Origin: Roseateles puraquae
GTDB lineage: Bacteria; Pseudomonadota; Gammaproteobacteria; Burkholderiales; Burkholderiaceae_C
Direction of reading: 5' to 3'
NCBI RefSeq assembly: GCF_002205845.1
Contig: NZ_NISI01000013.1
Location: 84,609-148,608 of the forward strand
DNA: 64,000 nucleotides
The notes under the pieces are model-generated. The model made no database searches. It saw only the letters and a list, made by a program, of their open reading frames with translations, and had not been told where the DNA came from. A program made the translations under genes and the position numbers. Positions 27,292 to 36,449 of this stretch are shown in pieces; within the stretch, counting starts at the first letter, position 1; each line of letters starts with the position of its first letter.

Positions 27292-29232
27292 ATGCGTCGA
27301 CTGTTGATCGCGGCCCTGCTGGCCGCCGCCTTCTCCGCCCAGGCGGACACCACGTCCGCCGGCCACACCTACACCCCGCCTGACGCCTTCGCCGCGCGGT
27401 TGGACGGGCCGGTCGCCCGCTTCACCGCGCCCGAGGGCGACGCGACCGTCACCGTCGTCGACCTGGCCTCGGCCAAGGACGCGGCCGACGCCGTGGCCCA
27501 GGCCTGGGCGCTGGCTCAACCCGACTTCAAGCGCACACTGCGCCTGGCCACGCCACGGCCGAGCCGCAACGGCTGGGTCGACCAGCAGGTGTTCGACTAC
27601 GAGACCTCGCCCAACGAGAAGCTCGCCGTCCAGGCCATCGCCCGGCGCAGCAGCACCGGCGACGGCAAGGCCTGGGTCGTGCTGCTGCTGCAGGCCTCCG
27701 AGGCCACGCTGGAGAAGCGCGGCGCCCCGATCGGCAAGTTCTTCAGCAGCCTGCGGCCGCAGGGCTACTCGCGCGAGAGCTTCGCCGGCAAGACGGCCAA
27801 GCCGCTGACACCCGAGCGCATCGAGCAGCTCAAGGCCTTCGTGGCACAGGGCATGAAGCAGCTGGGCGTGCCCGGCGTGGGCCTGAGCTTCATCGACGGC
27901 GGGCGTGTGGTCTGGGCCGGTGGCCTGGGCGTGCGCGAACTGGGCAAGCCCGAACCGGTGGATGGCGACACCCTCTTCATGGCCGCCAGCAACACCAAGG
28001 CCATGACCACCGCCCTGCTCGCCCGCGCGGTGGACGCCGGCAAGCTGCGCTGGGACCAGCCCGCCGCCGAGGCCTACCCGGCCTTCAGGCTGGCCGACCC
28101 CGAGGTGACGAAGAGCGTGCAGATCAAGCACCTGGTGTGCGCCTGCACCGGCATGCCGCGGCAAGACCTCGAATGGCTGTTCGGCAACAGCGCCGCACCG
28201 GCCAGCACGACCTTTGACCAGCTCGCCACCATGAAGCCGACCAGCAAGTTCGGCGAGGTGTTCCAGTACAGCAACCTGATGGTGGGCGCCGGCGGCTACA
28301 TCGCCGCGGCCGCCCTCAAGCCCGGCGTGGAGGTGGGCGCGGCCTACGACCAATCGATGCAGGCCCTGCTCTTCGGGCCGCTCGGCATGAAGAACACCAC
28401 CTTCGACTACGGCAAGGCCCTGCGCGGCAACCGCGCCTGGCCGCATGGCGACGCCTTCGACGGCAGCACCCGGCGCGCCGGCATGGAGGTCAACCGCACC
28501 ATCATCCCGGCGCGGCCCGCCGGCGCGGTCTGGACCTCGCCCAACGACTTCAGCCGCTGGGTGCTGATGGAGCTGAACAAGGGCAAGACTCCCGAAGGCC
28601 AGCCGCTGATCAGCGAGGCCAACTGGGCCGAGCGCTACAAGCCGCAGGTGATGGTGGGTGAAGACGTCACCTACGGCATGGGCCTGTTCGTGGACCGGCA
28701 GTACGGCATCACCGTGGCCTCGCACGGCGGCGACCTGCTGGGCTTTCACTCCAACATGATCTGGCTGCCCGAGTACAACGCGGGCGTCACCATCCTGACC
28801 AACGCCGATGCGGGCGTGCTGCTGCGCGGCCCGCTGCAGCGCAAGCTGCTGGAGGTGCTGTTCGACGGTCGCCCCGAAGCCGACGAGCGCTTGAAGGTGG
28901 CCATCGCCAACCGCAAGGCGGAGGCCGACAAGATGCGCCAGCTGCTCACCCTGCCCGTGCCGGCCGAGGCGATGAAGACGCTCGCTGCCCGCTACGCCAG
29001 CCCCGACCTGGGCCCGCTGCGCATCGAACGCAAGGCCGGCAAGCTGCACTTCGTCTTCGCGTACTGGCGCAGCGAGGTCGCGCTGCGCAAGAACGAAGAC
29101 GGCACGCAAAGCTACATGACCATCGACCCGGGCCTCGGCGGCATCGAGCTGGTGCGCGACGACAAGGCCGCCCGACCGACCCTGGTCCTGCGGGACGCGC
29201 AGCACGAGTACCGCTTCGTGGCGGCACGCTGA
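27292..29232 (+). CDS. Secreted serine hydrolase of the beta-lactamase (class C/esterase) fold
   Basis: A 646-residue periplasmic protein. An AGGAG at 27282 and the signal peptide MRRLLIAALLAAAFSAQA fix the start at 27292. Residues 20-160 form a separate N-terminal domain. The beta-lactamase-fold domain has the catalytic SxxK motif SNTK (Ser233, Lys236), a YSN motif in FQYSNLMVG, and a HxG-like SHGGDLLGF. Such proteins are carboxylesterases, D-amino-acid peptidases or transpeptidase relatives rather than true beta-lactamases. A C-terminal domain of about 100 residues follows. It is 37 nt behind the sedolisin and may be read from the same riboswitch-controlled transcript. Confidence 0.87.
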   Translation: MRRLLIAALLAAAFSAQADTTSAGHTYTPPDAFAARLDGPVARFTAPEGDATVTVVDLASAKDAADAVAQAWALAQPDFKRTLRLATPRPSRNGWVDQQVFDYETSPNEKLAVQAIARRSSTGDGKAWVVLLLQASEATLEKRGAPIGKFFSSLRPQGYSRESFAGKTAKPLTPERIEQLKAFVAQGMKQLGVPGVGLSFIDGGRVVWAGGLGVRELGKPEPVDGDTLFMAASNTKAMTTALLARAVDAGKLRWDQPAAEAYPAFRLADPEVTKSVQIKHLVCACTGMPRQDLEWLFGNSAAPASTTFDQLATMKPTSKFGEVFQYSNLMVGAGGYIAAAALKPGVEVGAAYDQSMQALLFGPLGMKNTTFDYGKALRGNRAWPHGDAFDGSTRRAGMEVNRTIIPARPAGAVWTSPNDFSRWVLMELNKGKTPEGQPLISEANWAERYKPQVMVGEDVTYGMGLFVDRQYGITVASHGGDLLGFHSNMIWLPEYNAGVTILTNADAGVLLRGPLQRKLLEVLFDGRPEADERLKVAIANRKAEADKMRQLLTLPVPAEAMKTLAARYASPDLGPLRIERKAGKLHFVFAYWRSEVALRKNEDGTQSYMTIDPGLGGIELVRDDKAARPTLVLRDAQHEYRFVAAR

Positions 29233-29289
29233 AACCTCTTCACCACGGGATCGCTAGGCCCTCGCGAGGGGCCTCCACAGAATCTGTGG

Positions 29290-30633
29290 ATGACCCTTGA
29301 AGAGAAGTCATCATCCCGCGGGCGCTACGGGCGCGTTTGGGCCTGGGCTGTAGCCTTGCTGATGGTGGGCGCCGCCTTGTGGGGCTGGCGCTGCGTCGAG
29401 CGCCCCGCTGCCGATGAGGCCGGCATGGGAGCCCCCCGTGCGGCCGGGCCGGCATCCTCGCCGCAGGCTGACCAGCCTCTGCGCTCCGATGTGAATGCCG
29501 CGTCGCCAGAGCCTCGCCCTGTAGCGCCCGACAACGGCAACTCGGAGGTAGACGATCCGGGTGACACCGGCCCAGCCAAGCTCCGGCATGATGCCCTGCT
29601 GGCCACCATCGAGAAGCAATGGTGTACCCACTACGCCCAGGCCGACGCCCAGTATCTGCAGGCGCTGGAGCAAAGCTACCCATTCGACCCGCAGGACCGG
29701 AACTCCAAGGCCGTGAGTCAACGGGTGAAGGCCACCATGGCGCTGCCAACCCAGCAGGCACGCCGGGCCGTTCGCGAGCGCATTGCTGCGCGATGGACGG
29801 CGCAACTGGATCGGGCGGGCGACCCTCGCAGCCTGACCGTCGCAGCCGTGCTCGCGCAGGGCAGCTTTCATGAGACGTGGGATGTGCGCGAGGCAAGGCT
29901 GGCAGCTGCCCAGCGGCAGGCGATGACCACCACGGACCCGGTGGTGGCCTCGATCTGGGCCGGGCGCTCGATGAGCTGCTCAGCCAACGTCGACTGCTGG
30001 GCTGCGGCGCACCGACGCTGGCAGGAGACGGAACCTGCCAACGTGGCAGCCTGGCTGGTCCGTTCACCCAGCAGGGACGCTATCGCGGAACAAAACTGGC
30101 AGGCGCTGGCGCGCACTCAATACGCCAGAGTGCACAGCGCTGCCGTGATAGGACAACTACTCACCCTCCTGCCGCTGACGGAACCGGGGCTGGAACGCGA
30201 GGAGGCGCTGGGCATCATCGAATCCGTTCGCCAGCACCAATCAGACATGGTCTCCCGCTTCGACTTGATCCAGAGCTGCCAGGCAGCAAAGGATTCAGCC
30301 CTGGCGCGCGGCGCCTGCCTGCATGCAGTGAACCTGCTGTGGGACGACCCCCAGTCGTCAATGCTGGACCGCTTGCAGTTCCTGGGCCTGGCAGAAGCAC
30401 TGGGTGCACAGGACGAGCCGGTCTGGTCAGAGCGCAGCCATGCCATGCGAAACGACCTCACTCCCCCGGTGGCGCAATCGATGTTCGAGGTGCATTTTGG
30501 GCAGGATGTCCGGCGCCACGAAGGCTGCGGCGGTCATGCGGCGCGCGAGGCGCGGCTCCATGCGCTGGTGGAGGGCGGGCCGCTGAAGGTGCTGCGGCAG
30601 CTCGCGTCAGGCCAGGATTTCAGCAAACGCTGA
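29290..30633 (+). CDS. Membrane-anchored protein of unknown function
   Basis: A 447-residue protein with a short basic N-terminus and one membrane helix (VWAWAVALLMVGAALWGW, about residues 17-34). A Pro/Ala/Ser-rich linker follows, then a long helical periplasmic domain with several Cys (QWCTHYAQ, MSCSANVDCWAA, QSCQAAK, GACLHA). The helical repeats resemble TPR/Sel1-type solenoids but no exact repeat is clear. The gene ends 3 nt before the convergent sensor kinase stop. No function recognised. Confidence 0.65.
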   Translation: MTLEEKSSSRGRYGRVWAWAVALLMVGAALWGWRCVERPAADEAGMGAPRAAGPASSPQADQPLRSDVNAASPEPRPVAPDNGNSEVDDPGDTGPAKLRHDALLATIEKQWCTHYAQADAQYLQALEQSYPFDPQDRNSKAVSQRVKATMALPTQQARRAVRERIAARWTAQLDRAGDPRSLTVAAVLAQGSFHETWDVREARLAAAQRQAMTTTDPVVASIWAGRSMSCSANVDCWAAAHRRWQETEPANVAAWLVRSPSRDAIAEQNWQALARTQYARVHSAAVIGQLLTLLPLTEPGLEREEALGIIESVRQHQSDMVSRFDLIQSCQAAKDSALARGACLHAVNLLWDDPQSSMLDRLQFLGLAEALGAQDEPVWSERSHAMRNDLTPPVAQSMFEVHFGQDVRRHEGCGGHAAREARLHALVEGGPLKVLRQLASGQDFSKR

Positions 30634-30636
30634 CGA

Positions 30637-31923
30637 TCAAGGCAGCCACGCCACCCGCGCCACCAACCCACCGCCCTCGCGCGGCAGCAGGCTCAGCCGT
30701 GCCCCTTCGGCCGTGGCGATGCGCTCGACGATGGCCAGGCCCAGGCCCGAGCCGGGCGTGCCGCCACGCGCCGCGTCACCACGCTGGAAGGGGCGCTTGA
30801 GCGCCTCCACACGGTCGGGTGCGATGCCGGGGCCGCGGTCGCGCACCTCGATCCAGGCCGCGCCGCCGGTCTCGCCGCAGGCCACTTCAAGGGGCGGCGC
30901 GCCGTGGTTCTGGGCATTGACGATGAGGTTGAGCACCAGTCGGCGCAGCGCTTGCGGTCGCGCCGTGCGCGTCACACCAGGGCCGGGTGCCAGCACCGGC
31001 TGCGGCAGGCCGGGCGCCAGCACCAGGGTCTCGGCCAGGAACTCGCGCAGGGGCAGCGCCACCGGTGCTTCCTGCTCGCCGGGGTGGGCGGCGCGGGCGT
31101 AGTCAAGGAACTGGGTCAACAGCCCGTCCAGGCTGTGCAGGCTGCGCTCCAGGGTGTCGAGCAGGGCCGGATCACCGCTGCCGCCGTCGCGCAGCAGCTC
31201 GCTGGCCAGGCGCATCTTGGCCAGCGGCGTGCGCAGGTCGTGCGACAGGCCGGCCAGCATCAGCAACCGCTCCTCCTCGTCGCGCGCCAGGGCTTCGCCC
31301 ATCTCGTTGAGGCTGCGCGCCAGCGCGGCCGTCTCTGCGGGCCCGTCGGTCGGCAGGCGCAGCCGGCGCTGCCCGGCGCCCACCGCCTGCGCCGCCTCCA
31401 CGAGCCGGGCCAGTGGGCGGTTGATGCGCCGTTGGATCAACCACGCCCCCAGCAGTGCCAGCAGCGCGCTGGCCCCACTGGCAATCAGCCAGATGCGGGC
31501 GAAGCGGTGCGCCGCCTGCACGGGCGGCACCGCCAGCCAGTAGGCCCCCACGCGGACCGACAGCAGCCCGCCGGACTCGCGACGCCAGGCCAGGCTCGCG
31601 GGGTCTTCACCGAGTTGCATCGCGAGCTCGCTCAGGAAGGTGCGCTCCATCAGGGTCAGCCGGGCGCGCCCCGGGTCGGTGGACGCGCCGGCGGCGCGGG
31701 CATTGAAGCGGGCCACGAAGCCGGCACGCTCCGCCTCGGGCAGCAGGCGCAGGCCCTCACCCACGGCCTGCAGGCTGCGAGCCGTGGCCTCGGCCATCTG
31801 CTTGACCCGCGGCCGTGCCACCAGCTGGGCATACACCAGCGCGTTGACGAGTTGGCCCACCACGATGAGTGCCACGATCAGCCACAGGTTGCGGCCGAAG
31901 AGGGTCCGGGGCGCGAAGCTCAT
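30637..31923 (-). CDS. EnvZ-type sensor histidine kinase
   Basis: A 428-residue inner-membrane kinase. I start at the ATG at 31923 (MSFAPRTLFGRNLWLIVALI), which overlaps the stop of its regulator (ATGA). There are two membrane helices (about residues 10-32 and 160-182) flanking a periplasmic domain of about 125 residues, then a HAMP linker and a dimerisation domain with AGLSHDLRTPLAKMRL. The ATP-binding domain has LIVNAQNHG, RDRGPGIAPD and GSGLGLAIVERI. The arrangement is that of EnvZ; the signal is unknown. Confidence 0.9.
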   Translation of the reverse strand: MSFAPRTLFGRNLWLIVALIVVGQLVNALVYAQLVARPRVKQMAEATARSLQAVGEGLRLLPEAERAGFVARFNARAAGASTDPGRARLTLMERTFLSELAMQLGEDPASLAWRRESGGLLSVRVGAYWLAVPPVQAAHRFARIWLIASGASALLALLGAWLIQRRINRPLARLVEAAQAVGAGQRRLRLPTDGPAETAALARSLNEMGEALARDEEERLLMLAGLSHDLRTPLAKMRLASELLRDGGSGDPALLDTLERSLHSLDGLLTQFLDYARAAHPGEQEAPVALPLREFLAETLVLAPGLPQPVLAPGPGVTRTARPQALRRLVLNLIVNAQNHGAPPLEVACGETGGAAWIEVRDRGPGIAPDRVEALKRPFQRGDAARGGTPGSGLGLAIVERIATAEGARLSLLPREGGGLVARVAWLP

Positions 31924-32621
31924 GGCTCCGGGATGAAGACGTAGCCCAGGCCCCACACCGTCTGGATGTGGCGGGGCGCGCTGGGGTCGGCCTCGATCAA
32001 GCGGCGCAGTCGCATGACCTGCACGTCCAGGCTGCGGTCGCTCACGCCGTGGTCGTCGCCGTGCGCCATCACCAGCAGCTTCTCGCGGCCCAGCGGCCGG
32101 TTGGGTTGGCTGGCCAGCGCGCGCAGCAGGTTGAACTCGACGGTGCTGATGTCCACCTCGGCGCCCTGGCGCAGCAGGCGGCGCTGGGTGGGATGCAGCG
32201 TGAAGTCGCCGAACTGCAGGGGCTCTTCGCCCGCGGGCCCGAGGTGGGCGCCGAGCTGCTGCTGGCGCCGCACCATGGCCTGCAGCCGCGCCAGCAGCTC
32301 GCGCGGTGCGAAGGGCTTGGCGAGGTAGTCGTCGGCGCCCATCTCCAGGCCGAGCACGCGGTCGACCAGCTCGCCGCGCGCGGTCAGCATCAGGATGGGG
32401 ATGGTCTCGCCCTGGGCCCGCAGTCGGCGGCACAGCGACAGGCCGTCTTCGCCGGGCATCATCAGGTCGAGCACCAGCACGTCGAAGCGCTCGCGGGCCA
32501 GCAGTTGGGCGGCCTGGGCTGCATCGGGCACCGCGCGCACCGACAGGCCCTGCTCGGTCAGGTAGCGCTGCAGCAGGCCGCGCAGTTCGGCTTCATCGTC
32601 GGCGATCAAGATGCGACTCAT
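31920..32621 (-). CDS. OmpR-family response regulator
   Basis: A 233-residue regulator beginning MSRILIADDEAELRGLL at 32621; an in-frame ATG three codons earlier (32630) is the alternative. The receiver domain has ADDE, the phospho-acceptor in LVLDLMMPGEDG, LTARGE and YLAKPF. The C-terminal winged helix ends with the typical HIQTVWGLGYVF. It is first in a two-gene operon with the EnvZ-type kinase and is divergent from a secreted serine hydrolase gene, which may be a target (inference from position). Confidence 0.92.
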   Translation of the reverse strand: MSRILIADDEAELRGLLQRYLTEQGLSVRAVPDAAQAAQLLARERFDVLVLDLMMPGEDGLSLCRRLRAQGETIPILMLTARGELVDRVLGLEMGADDYLAKPFAPRELLARLQAMVRRQQQLGAHLGPAGEEPLQFGDFTLHPTQRRLLRQGAEVDISTVEFNLLRALASQPNRPLGREKLLVMAHGDDHGVSDRSLDVQVMRLRRLIEADPSAPRHIQTVWGLGYVFIPEP

Positions 32622-32793
32622 GCGCGGCATGTTAGGGACGGCCGCGCTCGCGGCGGCGGGCACCGCCGCAAAACGATGACAAATCCTTGCAGCCGGCGGC
32701 GCCGCGTCAGGGCCTGCAAGCACTGCAACCGGCGCCGCAACCTTCGCGCCGCCGCGGCTGGGCAGCATGGCATCACCTCAACCGGAGACTGCC

Positions 32794-33777
32794 ATGCGTC
32801 GCATCCCTCTCGCTTTGCTTCTTGCCACCGGCCTCGCGCAAGCGGCCGACCCCACGCCCGTGCAGCGCGCCAGCGCCGCCCGGCTCACGGCCGAAAAGGC
32901 CGCCGCCTGCGTCGCGGTGCAGCCCTTCTACTGGGAGCTGGGCAATGCAACGCAGCCGCTGGTGGGCGGCAAGGTGGGCGATGGCGCGCCGGAGCGGCTC
33001 ACCGAGATGGCCATCGCCTCGGCCTCGAAATGGGTCTATGCGGCCTTCGCCGCGGAACGTCGCCAGGGGCAGCTCACGGCCGACGACGTCAAGTTCCTGC
33101 ACTTCCAGAGCGGCTACACCTACTACCGCATCTGCCGCGCCGACCAGAGCGTGGCCGCCTGCCAGGCCAGCCTCATCAACGGCCGCGGGCGCATGAACCC
33201 GGCCACTGAAAACCGCTTCGACTACAACGGCGGCCACATGCAACAGCATGCGATCACGATGGGCCTGGGCTCGCTCGGGCCGGACGGTCTCGCGCTCGCG
33301 GTGCGCCAGACCCTCGCGCCGGTGCTGGGCAGCGATTGGTCGTTCAGCTACAGCCAGGCCATGCCCGCCGGCGGGGGCGTGACGAGCGCGGCCGACTACA
33401 GCCGACTGCTGCGCGCGCTGATGACCGGCCAGTTGCAGCTGGGCGCATGGCTGGGCAAGCAGGCGGTCTGCACCAACCCGCAGGTCTGCCCGAACGAAGC
33501 GGTCAAGACGCCCGTGCCCGAGACCGAAGCCTGGCACTACAGCATCGGCCACTGGGTCGAGGACGACCCGCAGGTGGGCGATGGCGCCTTCAGCAGCGCC
33601 GGGGCGTTTGGTTTCTACCCGTGGATCAGCGCGGACAAGCGCTTTTACGGGCTGATCGCGCGGGACGTTCGCCAGGCGCCGGTGAGCGACGACGCTGGCA
33701 CCAAGCCGGGGGCCGCCTCGGTGGCCTGCGGGCGATTGATTCGCGCCGCCTGGATGGATGGCGAACCGCGCCGTTGA
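32794..33777 (+). CDS. Secreted serine hydrolase of the penicillin-binding/beta-lactamase fold
   Basis: A 327-residue periplasmic protein with signal peptide MRRIPLALLLATGLAQA and a GGAG before the ATG at 32794. The likely catalytic motif is ASASKW (Ser76, Lys79: SxxK). The rest is divergent: FDYNGGHMQQHAITMGLG takes the place of the YxN region, and GAFGFYPWISADKRFYGLIARD resembles the KTG/HxG strand of the fold. Six or so Cys residues suggest disulfides. It is divergent from the OmpR/EnvZ pair. Substrate unknown. Confidence 0.75.
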   Translation: MRRIPLALLLATGLAQAADPTPVQRASAARLTAEKAAACVAVQPFYWELGNATQPLVGGKVGDGAPERLTEMAIASASKWVYAAFAAERRQGQLTADDVKFLHFQSGYTYYRICRADQSVAACQASLINGRGRMNPATENRFDYNGGHMQQHAITMGLGSLGPDGLALAVRQTLAPVLGSDWSFSYSQAMPAGGGVTSAADYSRLLRALMTGQLQLGAWLGKQAVCTNPQVCPNEAVKTPVPETEAWHYSIGHWVEDDPQVGDGAFSSAGAFGFYPWISADKRFYGLIARDVRQAPVSDDAGTKPGAASVACGRLIRAAWMDGEPRR

Positions 33778-33802
33778 GCGCAGCCAGCAGGGAAATCAAG
33801 AG

Positions 33803-33830
33803 GCCGGCCGCGTCAGGGGCGCAGGCCGGC
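33803..33830. terminator. Hairpin between convergent genes
   Basis: GCCGGCC (33803-33809) and GGCCGGC (33824-33830) form a perfect 7-bp stem between the converging hydrolase and the small secreted-protein gene. It can fold on either strand and probably serves both. There is no T-tract. Confidence 0.5.
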
Positions 33831-33844
33831 TCGGTGACCGCGGA

Positions 33845-34195
33845 TCAACGCACGCGGTCGGTTTCGAAGGCGATGCGCTCGACGCTGCCATCGCCATTGC
33901 GGAACAGGCGCACACGACGCAGGCCGTCCGGGCTGACCAGCAGTTCGGCGCTCTCGGCACGCCAGGTCTCCAGCGGGCTCTCGTCCAGCGCGACGCCCAG
34001 GCGGCGCACGCCGACGTGAACGCGCAGGGTGCGTCCGTCATCGAGCAGGTATTCGCCTTGCGCGCTGCGCAGCAGCAGACGGTCGGCAGCGGCGGGGACG
34101 GTGGGTTCCTGGGCAATCGCCGGCGCGGTCAGCGTCAGGGTGGCGAGCAGCGCGGCCGTCAGGGTGAGGGGTCGCAGGGTGGTCCAGGTCGTCAT
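33845..34195 (-). CDS. Small secreted protein of unknown function
   Basis: A 116-residue periplasmic protein with a signal peptide (MTTWTTLRPLTLTAALLATLTLTAPAIAQ). The ATG at 34195 has AAGGAG at a suitable distance upstream. The mature part is a short beta-rich domain with LLLRSAQGEYLLDDGRTLRV and ELLVSPDGLRRVRLFRNGDG. The pattern suggests one compact beta sheet that may bind a ligand. No family recognised. It is divergent from the MerR-type regulator. Confidence 0.68.
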   Translation of the reverse strand: MTTWTTLRPLTLTAALLATLTLTAPAIAQEPTVPAAADRLLLRSAQGEYLLDDGRTLRVHVGVRRLGVALDESPLETWRAESAELLVSPDGLRRVRLFRNGDGSVERIAFETDRVR

Positions 34196-34376
34196 GGTGA
34201 GGTACTCCTTAAATGCCCCGAGGCCAGTCGCCTCGGCAGCCTCTCCTTCGCAAACGCCGTGCCAAGTTGGGAGCGCAAACAACATCACGGTTCCATTCGG
34301 TTTCAATCAGGGTTCGCCCCAGGTCAGGGCCTCCGCGCCCCGCTTCGCGACACCGCGCATCGGCTTGGCGCATGGC

Positions 34377-34407
34377 TTGACCCTCACGCAACGTCAGGGT
34401 TCATGAT
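34377..34407 (+). promoter_or_regulatory. MerR-type operator-promoter with 19-bp spacer
   Basis: The -35 is TTGACC (34377-34382) and the -10 is CATGAT (34402-34407), with a 19-bp spacer in place of the usual 17. A dyad ACCCT...AGGGT (34380-34400) fills the spacer. This is the classical layout of promoters that MerR-family proteins activate by twisting the DNA. It lies 31 nt before the MerR gene, so the gene is probably autoregulated together with the exporter. Confidence 0.8.
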
Positions 34408-34437
34408 GCAACCCGTCGTCACGAAAACGAGCTGGAC

Positions 34438-35181
34438 ATGGACTACACGGTGGGAGAGCTGGCCGCGCGAGCAGGCCTCACGGTGCGCACCCTGCACCAC
34501 TACGAACAGCTCGGCCTGCTGCGCCCGGCCAGCCGCAGCGACGCGGGCTACCGCCGCTACGGCGAAGCCGATGTGCTGCGCCTGCACCGCGTGCTGGCCC
34601 TGCGCGATGCCGGCCTGTCGCTGAAGGCCATCGGCCCGCTGCTGGACGGCGAGGCACCGCAGCCGCTGGCCGCGGTGCTGCAGTCTCAGATCGAGCAGAT
34701 CGAGGCACAGCTGATGGCACAGGAGACCCTGCTGCAGACCCTGCGCAATGCCGCGCGACGCCTGGCGACGCAGGGCGACGGCGGTGATGCGGTGCAAGTG
34801 CTGCTGGACGCCATGCAGATGCGCCGGGTGCACGAGCGCTGGTTCACGCCCAAGCAGATGCGTACCCTACGTCAGCACTGGGACGCCATGCCGGCGCCCG
34901 CGCGTGAAGCCGTGGAGGACGCCTGGCCCCGGCTGGTGGCCGAGGCCCGTGCCGCCAAGGACGCCGGCCGTGACCCCGCCTCGCCCGAGGTGCAGGACAT
35001 CGTGCGCCGCTGGCTCGTGCTGCAGCGCCAGTTCACCAACCTGGCCCCCGGCATGGAAGACACCATGCGCCGCATGTATGCCGCCGAGCCCGAGCTGGCG
35101 CGCCAGTCCGGCGTCACGCCCGACCTGCTGGCCTATCTGAAACAGGCCAAGGCCAGTCTGCCCACGGAGCAACCGTCATGA
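34438..35181 (+). CDS. MerR-family regulator with TipAS-type drug-binding domain
   Basis: A 247-residue activator. Residues 1-70 form the MerR winged helix (YTVGELAARAGLTVRTLHHY, YRRYGEADVLRL). A helical linker of about 45 residues leads to a C-terminal TipAS-like domain (HERWFTPKQM, LARQSGVTPDLLAYLK), which in TipA binds thiopeptide antibiotics and other compounds. The stop overlaps the ATG of an MFS exporter (ATGA), and a MerR-type promoter precedes the gene. The pair looks like a ligand-induced drug-efflux operon. Confidence 0.9.
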   Translation: MDYTVGELAARAGLTVRTLHHYEQLGLLRPASRSDAGYRRYGEADVLRLHRVLALRDAGLSLKAIGPLLDGEAPQPLAAVLQSQIEQIEAQLMAQETLLQTLRNAARRLATQGDGGDAVQVLLDAMQMRRVHERWFTPKQMRTLRQHWDAMPAPAREAVEDAWPRLVAEARAAKDAGRDPASPEVQDIVRRWLVLQRQFTNLAPGMEDTMRRMYAAEPELARQSGVTPDLLAYLKQAKASLPTEQPS

Positions 35182-36449
35182 ACGACCCGCGCCGCGAACT
35201 TTTCGGCAATGCCAACTTCCGCTGGCTGCTCGGCGGCGGCCTGCTGTCGATGCTGGGCGACCAGTTCACGCTGCTGGCTCTGCCCTGGCTGGTGATGAGC
35301 CTTTCCAACGACCCGCTGGTGCTCGGCACCGTGCTGGCGCTGGGCAGCCTGCCGCGGGCGCTGTTCATCCTCGTCGGCGGCGCGCTGGTGGACCGGCACT
35401 CGCCGAAAACGGTGTTGCTGCTGACGAAATGGATCAACTTCGGCCTGCTCGCGCTGCTGGCTGGGCTGACCGCCCACGGCGGTCTGACGCTGCCGCTGGT
35501 CTATGCGCTCACGCTGGCCATTGGCCTGGCCACCGCCTTCAGCTACCCGGCGGGCAGTGCCATCCTGCCGCAGGCGGTGCCGGCGGCGCTGATCCAGCCT
35601 GCCAATGGCGTGCTGATGGGCGCGCGCCAACTGGTGCTGCTGCTCGGGCCGGTGCTGGCGGGCTTGCTCGTCACCGGCGGTGGCGGGCCGGCCCTGCAGG
35701 GCCAGGGCCTGGCCATGGCCTTCGGGTTCGACGCGGTGAGCTTCGCGATCTCGGCCTGGACGCTGTCCCGGGTGCGCACCGCGCCGCGCGAAGTGCAGGA
35801 CGCGCAGCCCGTGCTGGGCGCGATTGCCGAATCGATGCGCGCCTGCTGGCAAGACCGCGAGCTGCGCGCGCTCTTCCTCTACTTCGCCGCCATCGCCTTC
35901 TTCGTGGGCGGCCCTATCCAGGTGGCGCTACCGGTCCTGGCGGCGGAGCGGCTGCCTGGCGGCGCGGCCGCGCTGGGCGTGATGCTGGCGGCCCATGGCC
36001 TGGGTGCGCTGGCCGGCATGGCGGTGTCAGGCCTGCGGCCGCAGTGGCGGCTGACCACGCTTGGCGGCACGGTGCTGATGATCGATGCCATTGCCGGTGG
36101 CGTGTTCCTGCTGTTCGGCCATGTGCATGCGGCCTGGCAAGGCGCGCTGCTGCTGTTGCCGCTGGGCGCCCTGGGTGGCTTCGTGCAGGTGGCTGTGTAC
36201 AGCTGGCTGCAGCGGCGCATCCCGCCGCAGATGCTGGGCCGGTCGATGGCGCTCTTCATGTTCATCGTGATGGGCCTGGCGCCGCTGGCTTCGGCTGCTG
36301 CGGGGGCGGCCTTGCGGGTGCTGGACGTGACGGAACTCTTCACGGCGGCCTCGCTGTGCCTGCTGGCGGTGGTGACGCTGGGCGCTCTGCTCACGCCCAT
36401 CCGGCAGATCGCCTACCTGGAGGCGCCGCCTCGCCCGTCAGCCGGCTGA
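35178..36449 (+). CDS. MFS exporter (EntS/MFS_3-type)
   Basis: A 423-residue inner-membrane transporter with about twelve helices. The N-terminus (RELFGNANFRWLLGGGLLSMLGDQFTLLALPWLV) and the loop DRHSPKTVLL are typical of the MFS_3/EntS-like branch that exports drugs or siderophores. It is translated with the MerR-TipAS regulator and is therefore probably its main target. Its last 37 bases overlap the 3' end of the convergent PAS gene. Confidence 0.88.
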   Translation: MNDPRRELFGNANFRWLLGGGLLSMLGDQFTLLALPWLVMSLSNDPLVLGTVLALGSLPRALFILVGGALVDRHSPKTVLLLTKWINFGLLALLAGLTAHGGLTLPLVYALTLAIGLATAFSYPAGSAILPQAVPAALIQPANGVLMGARQLVLLLGPVLAGLLVTGGGGPALQGQGLAMAFGFDAVSFAISAWTLSRVRTAPREVQDAQPVLGAIAESMRACWQDRELRALFLYFAAIAFFVGGPIQVALPVLAAERLPGGAAALGVMLAAHGLGALAGMAVSGLRPQWRLTTLGGTVLMIDAIAGGVFLLFGHVHAAWQGALLLLPLGALGGFVQVAVYSWLQRRIPPQMLGRSMALFMFIVMGLAPLASAAAGAALRVLDVTELFTAASLCLLAVVTLGALLTPIRQIAYLEAPPRPSAG

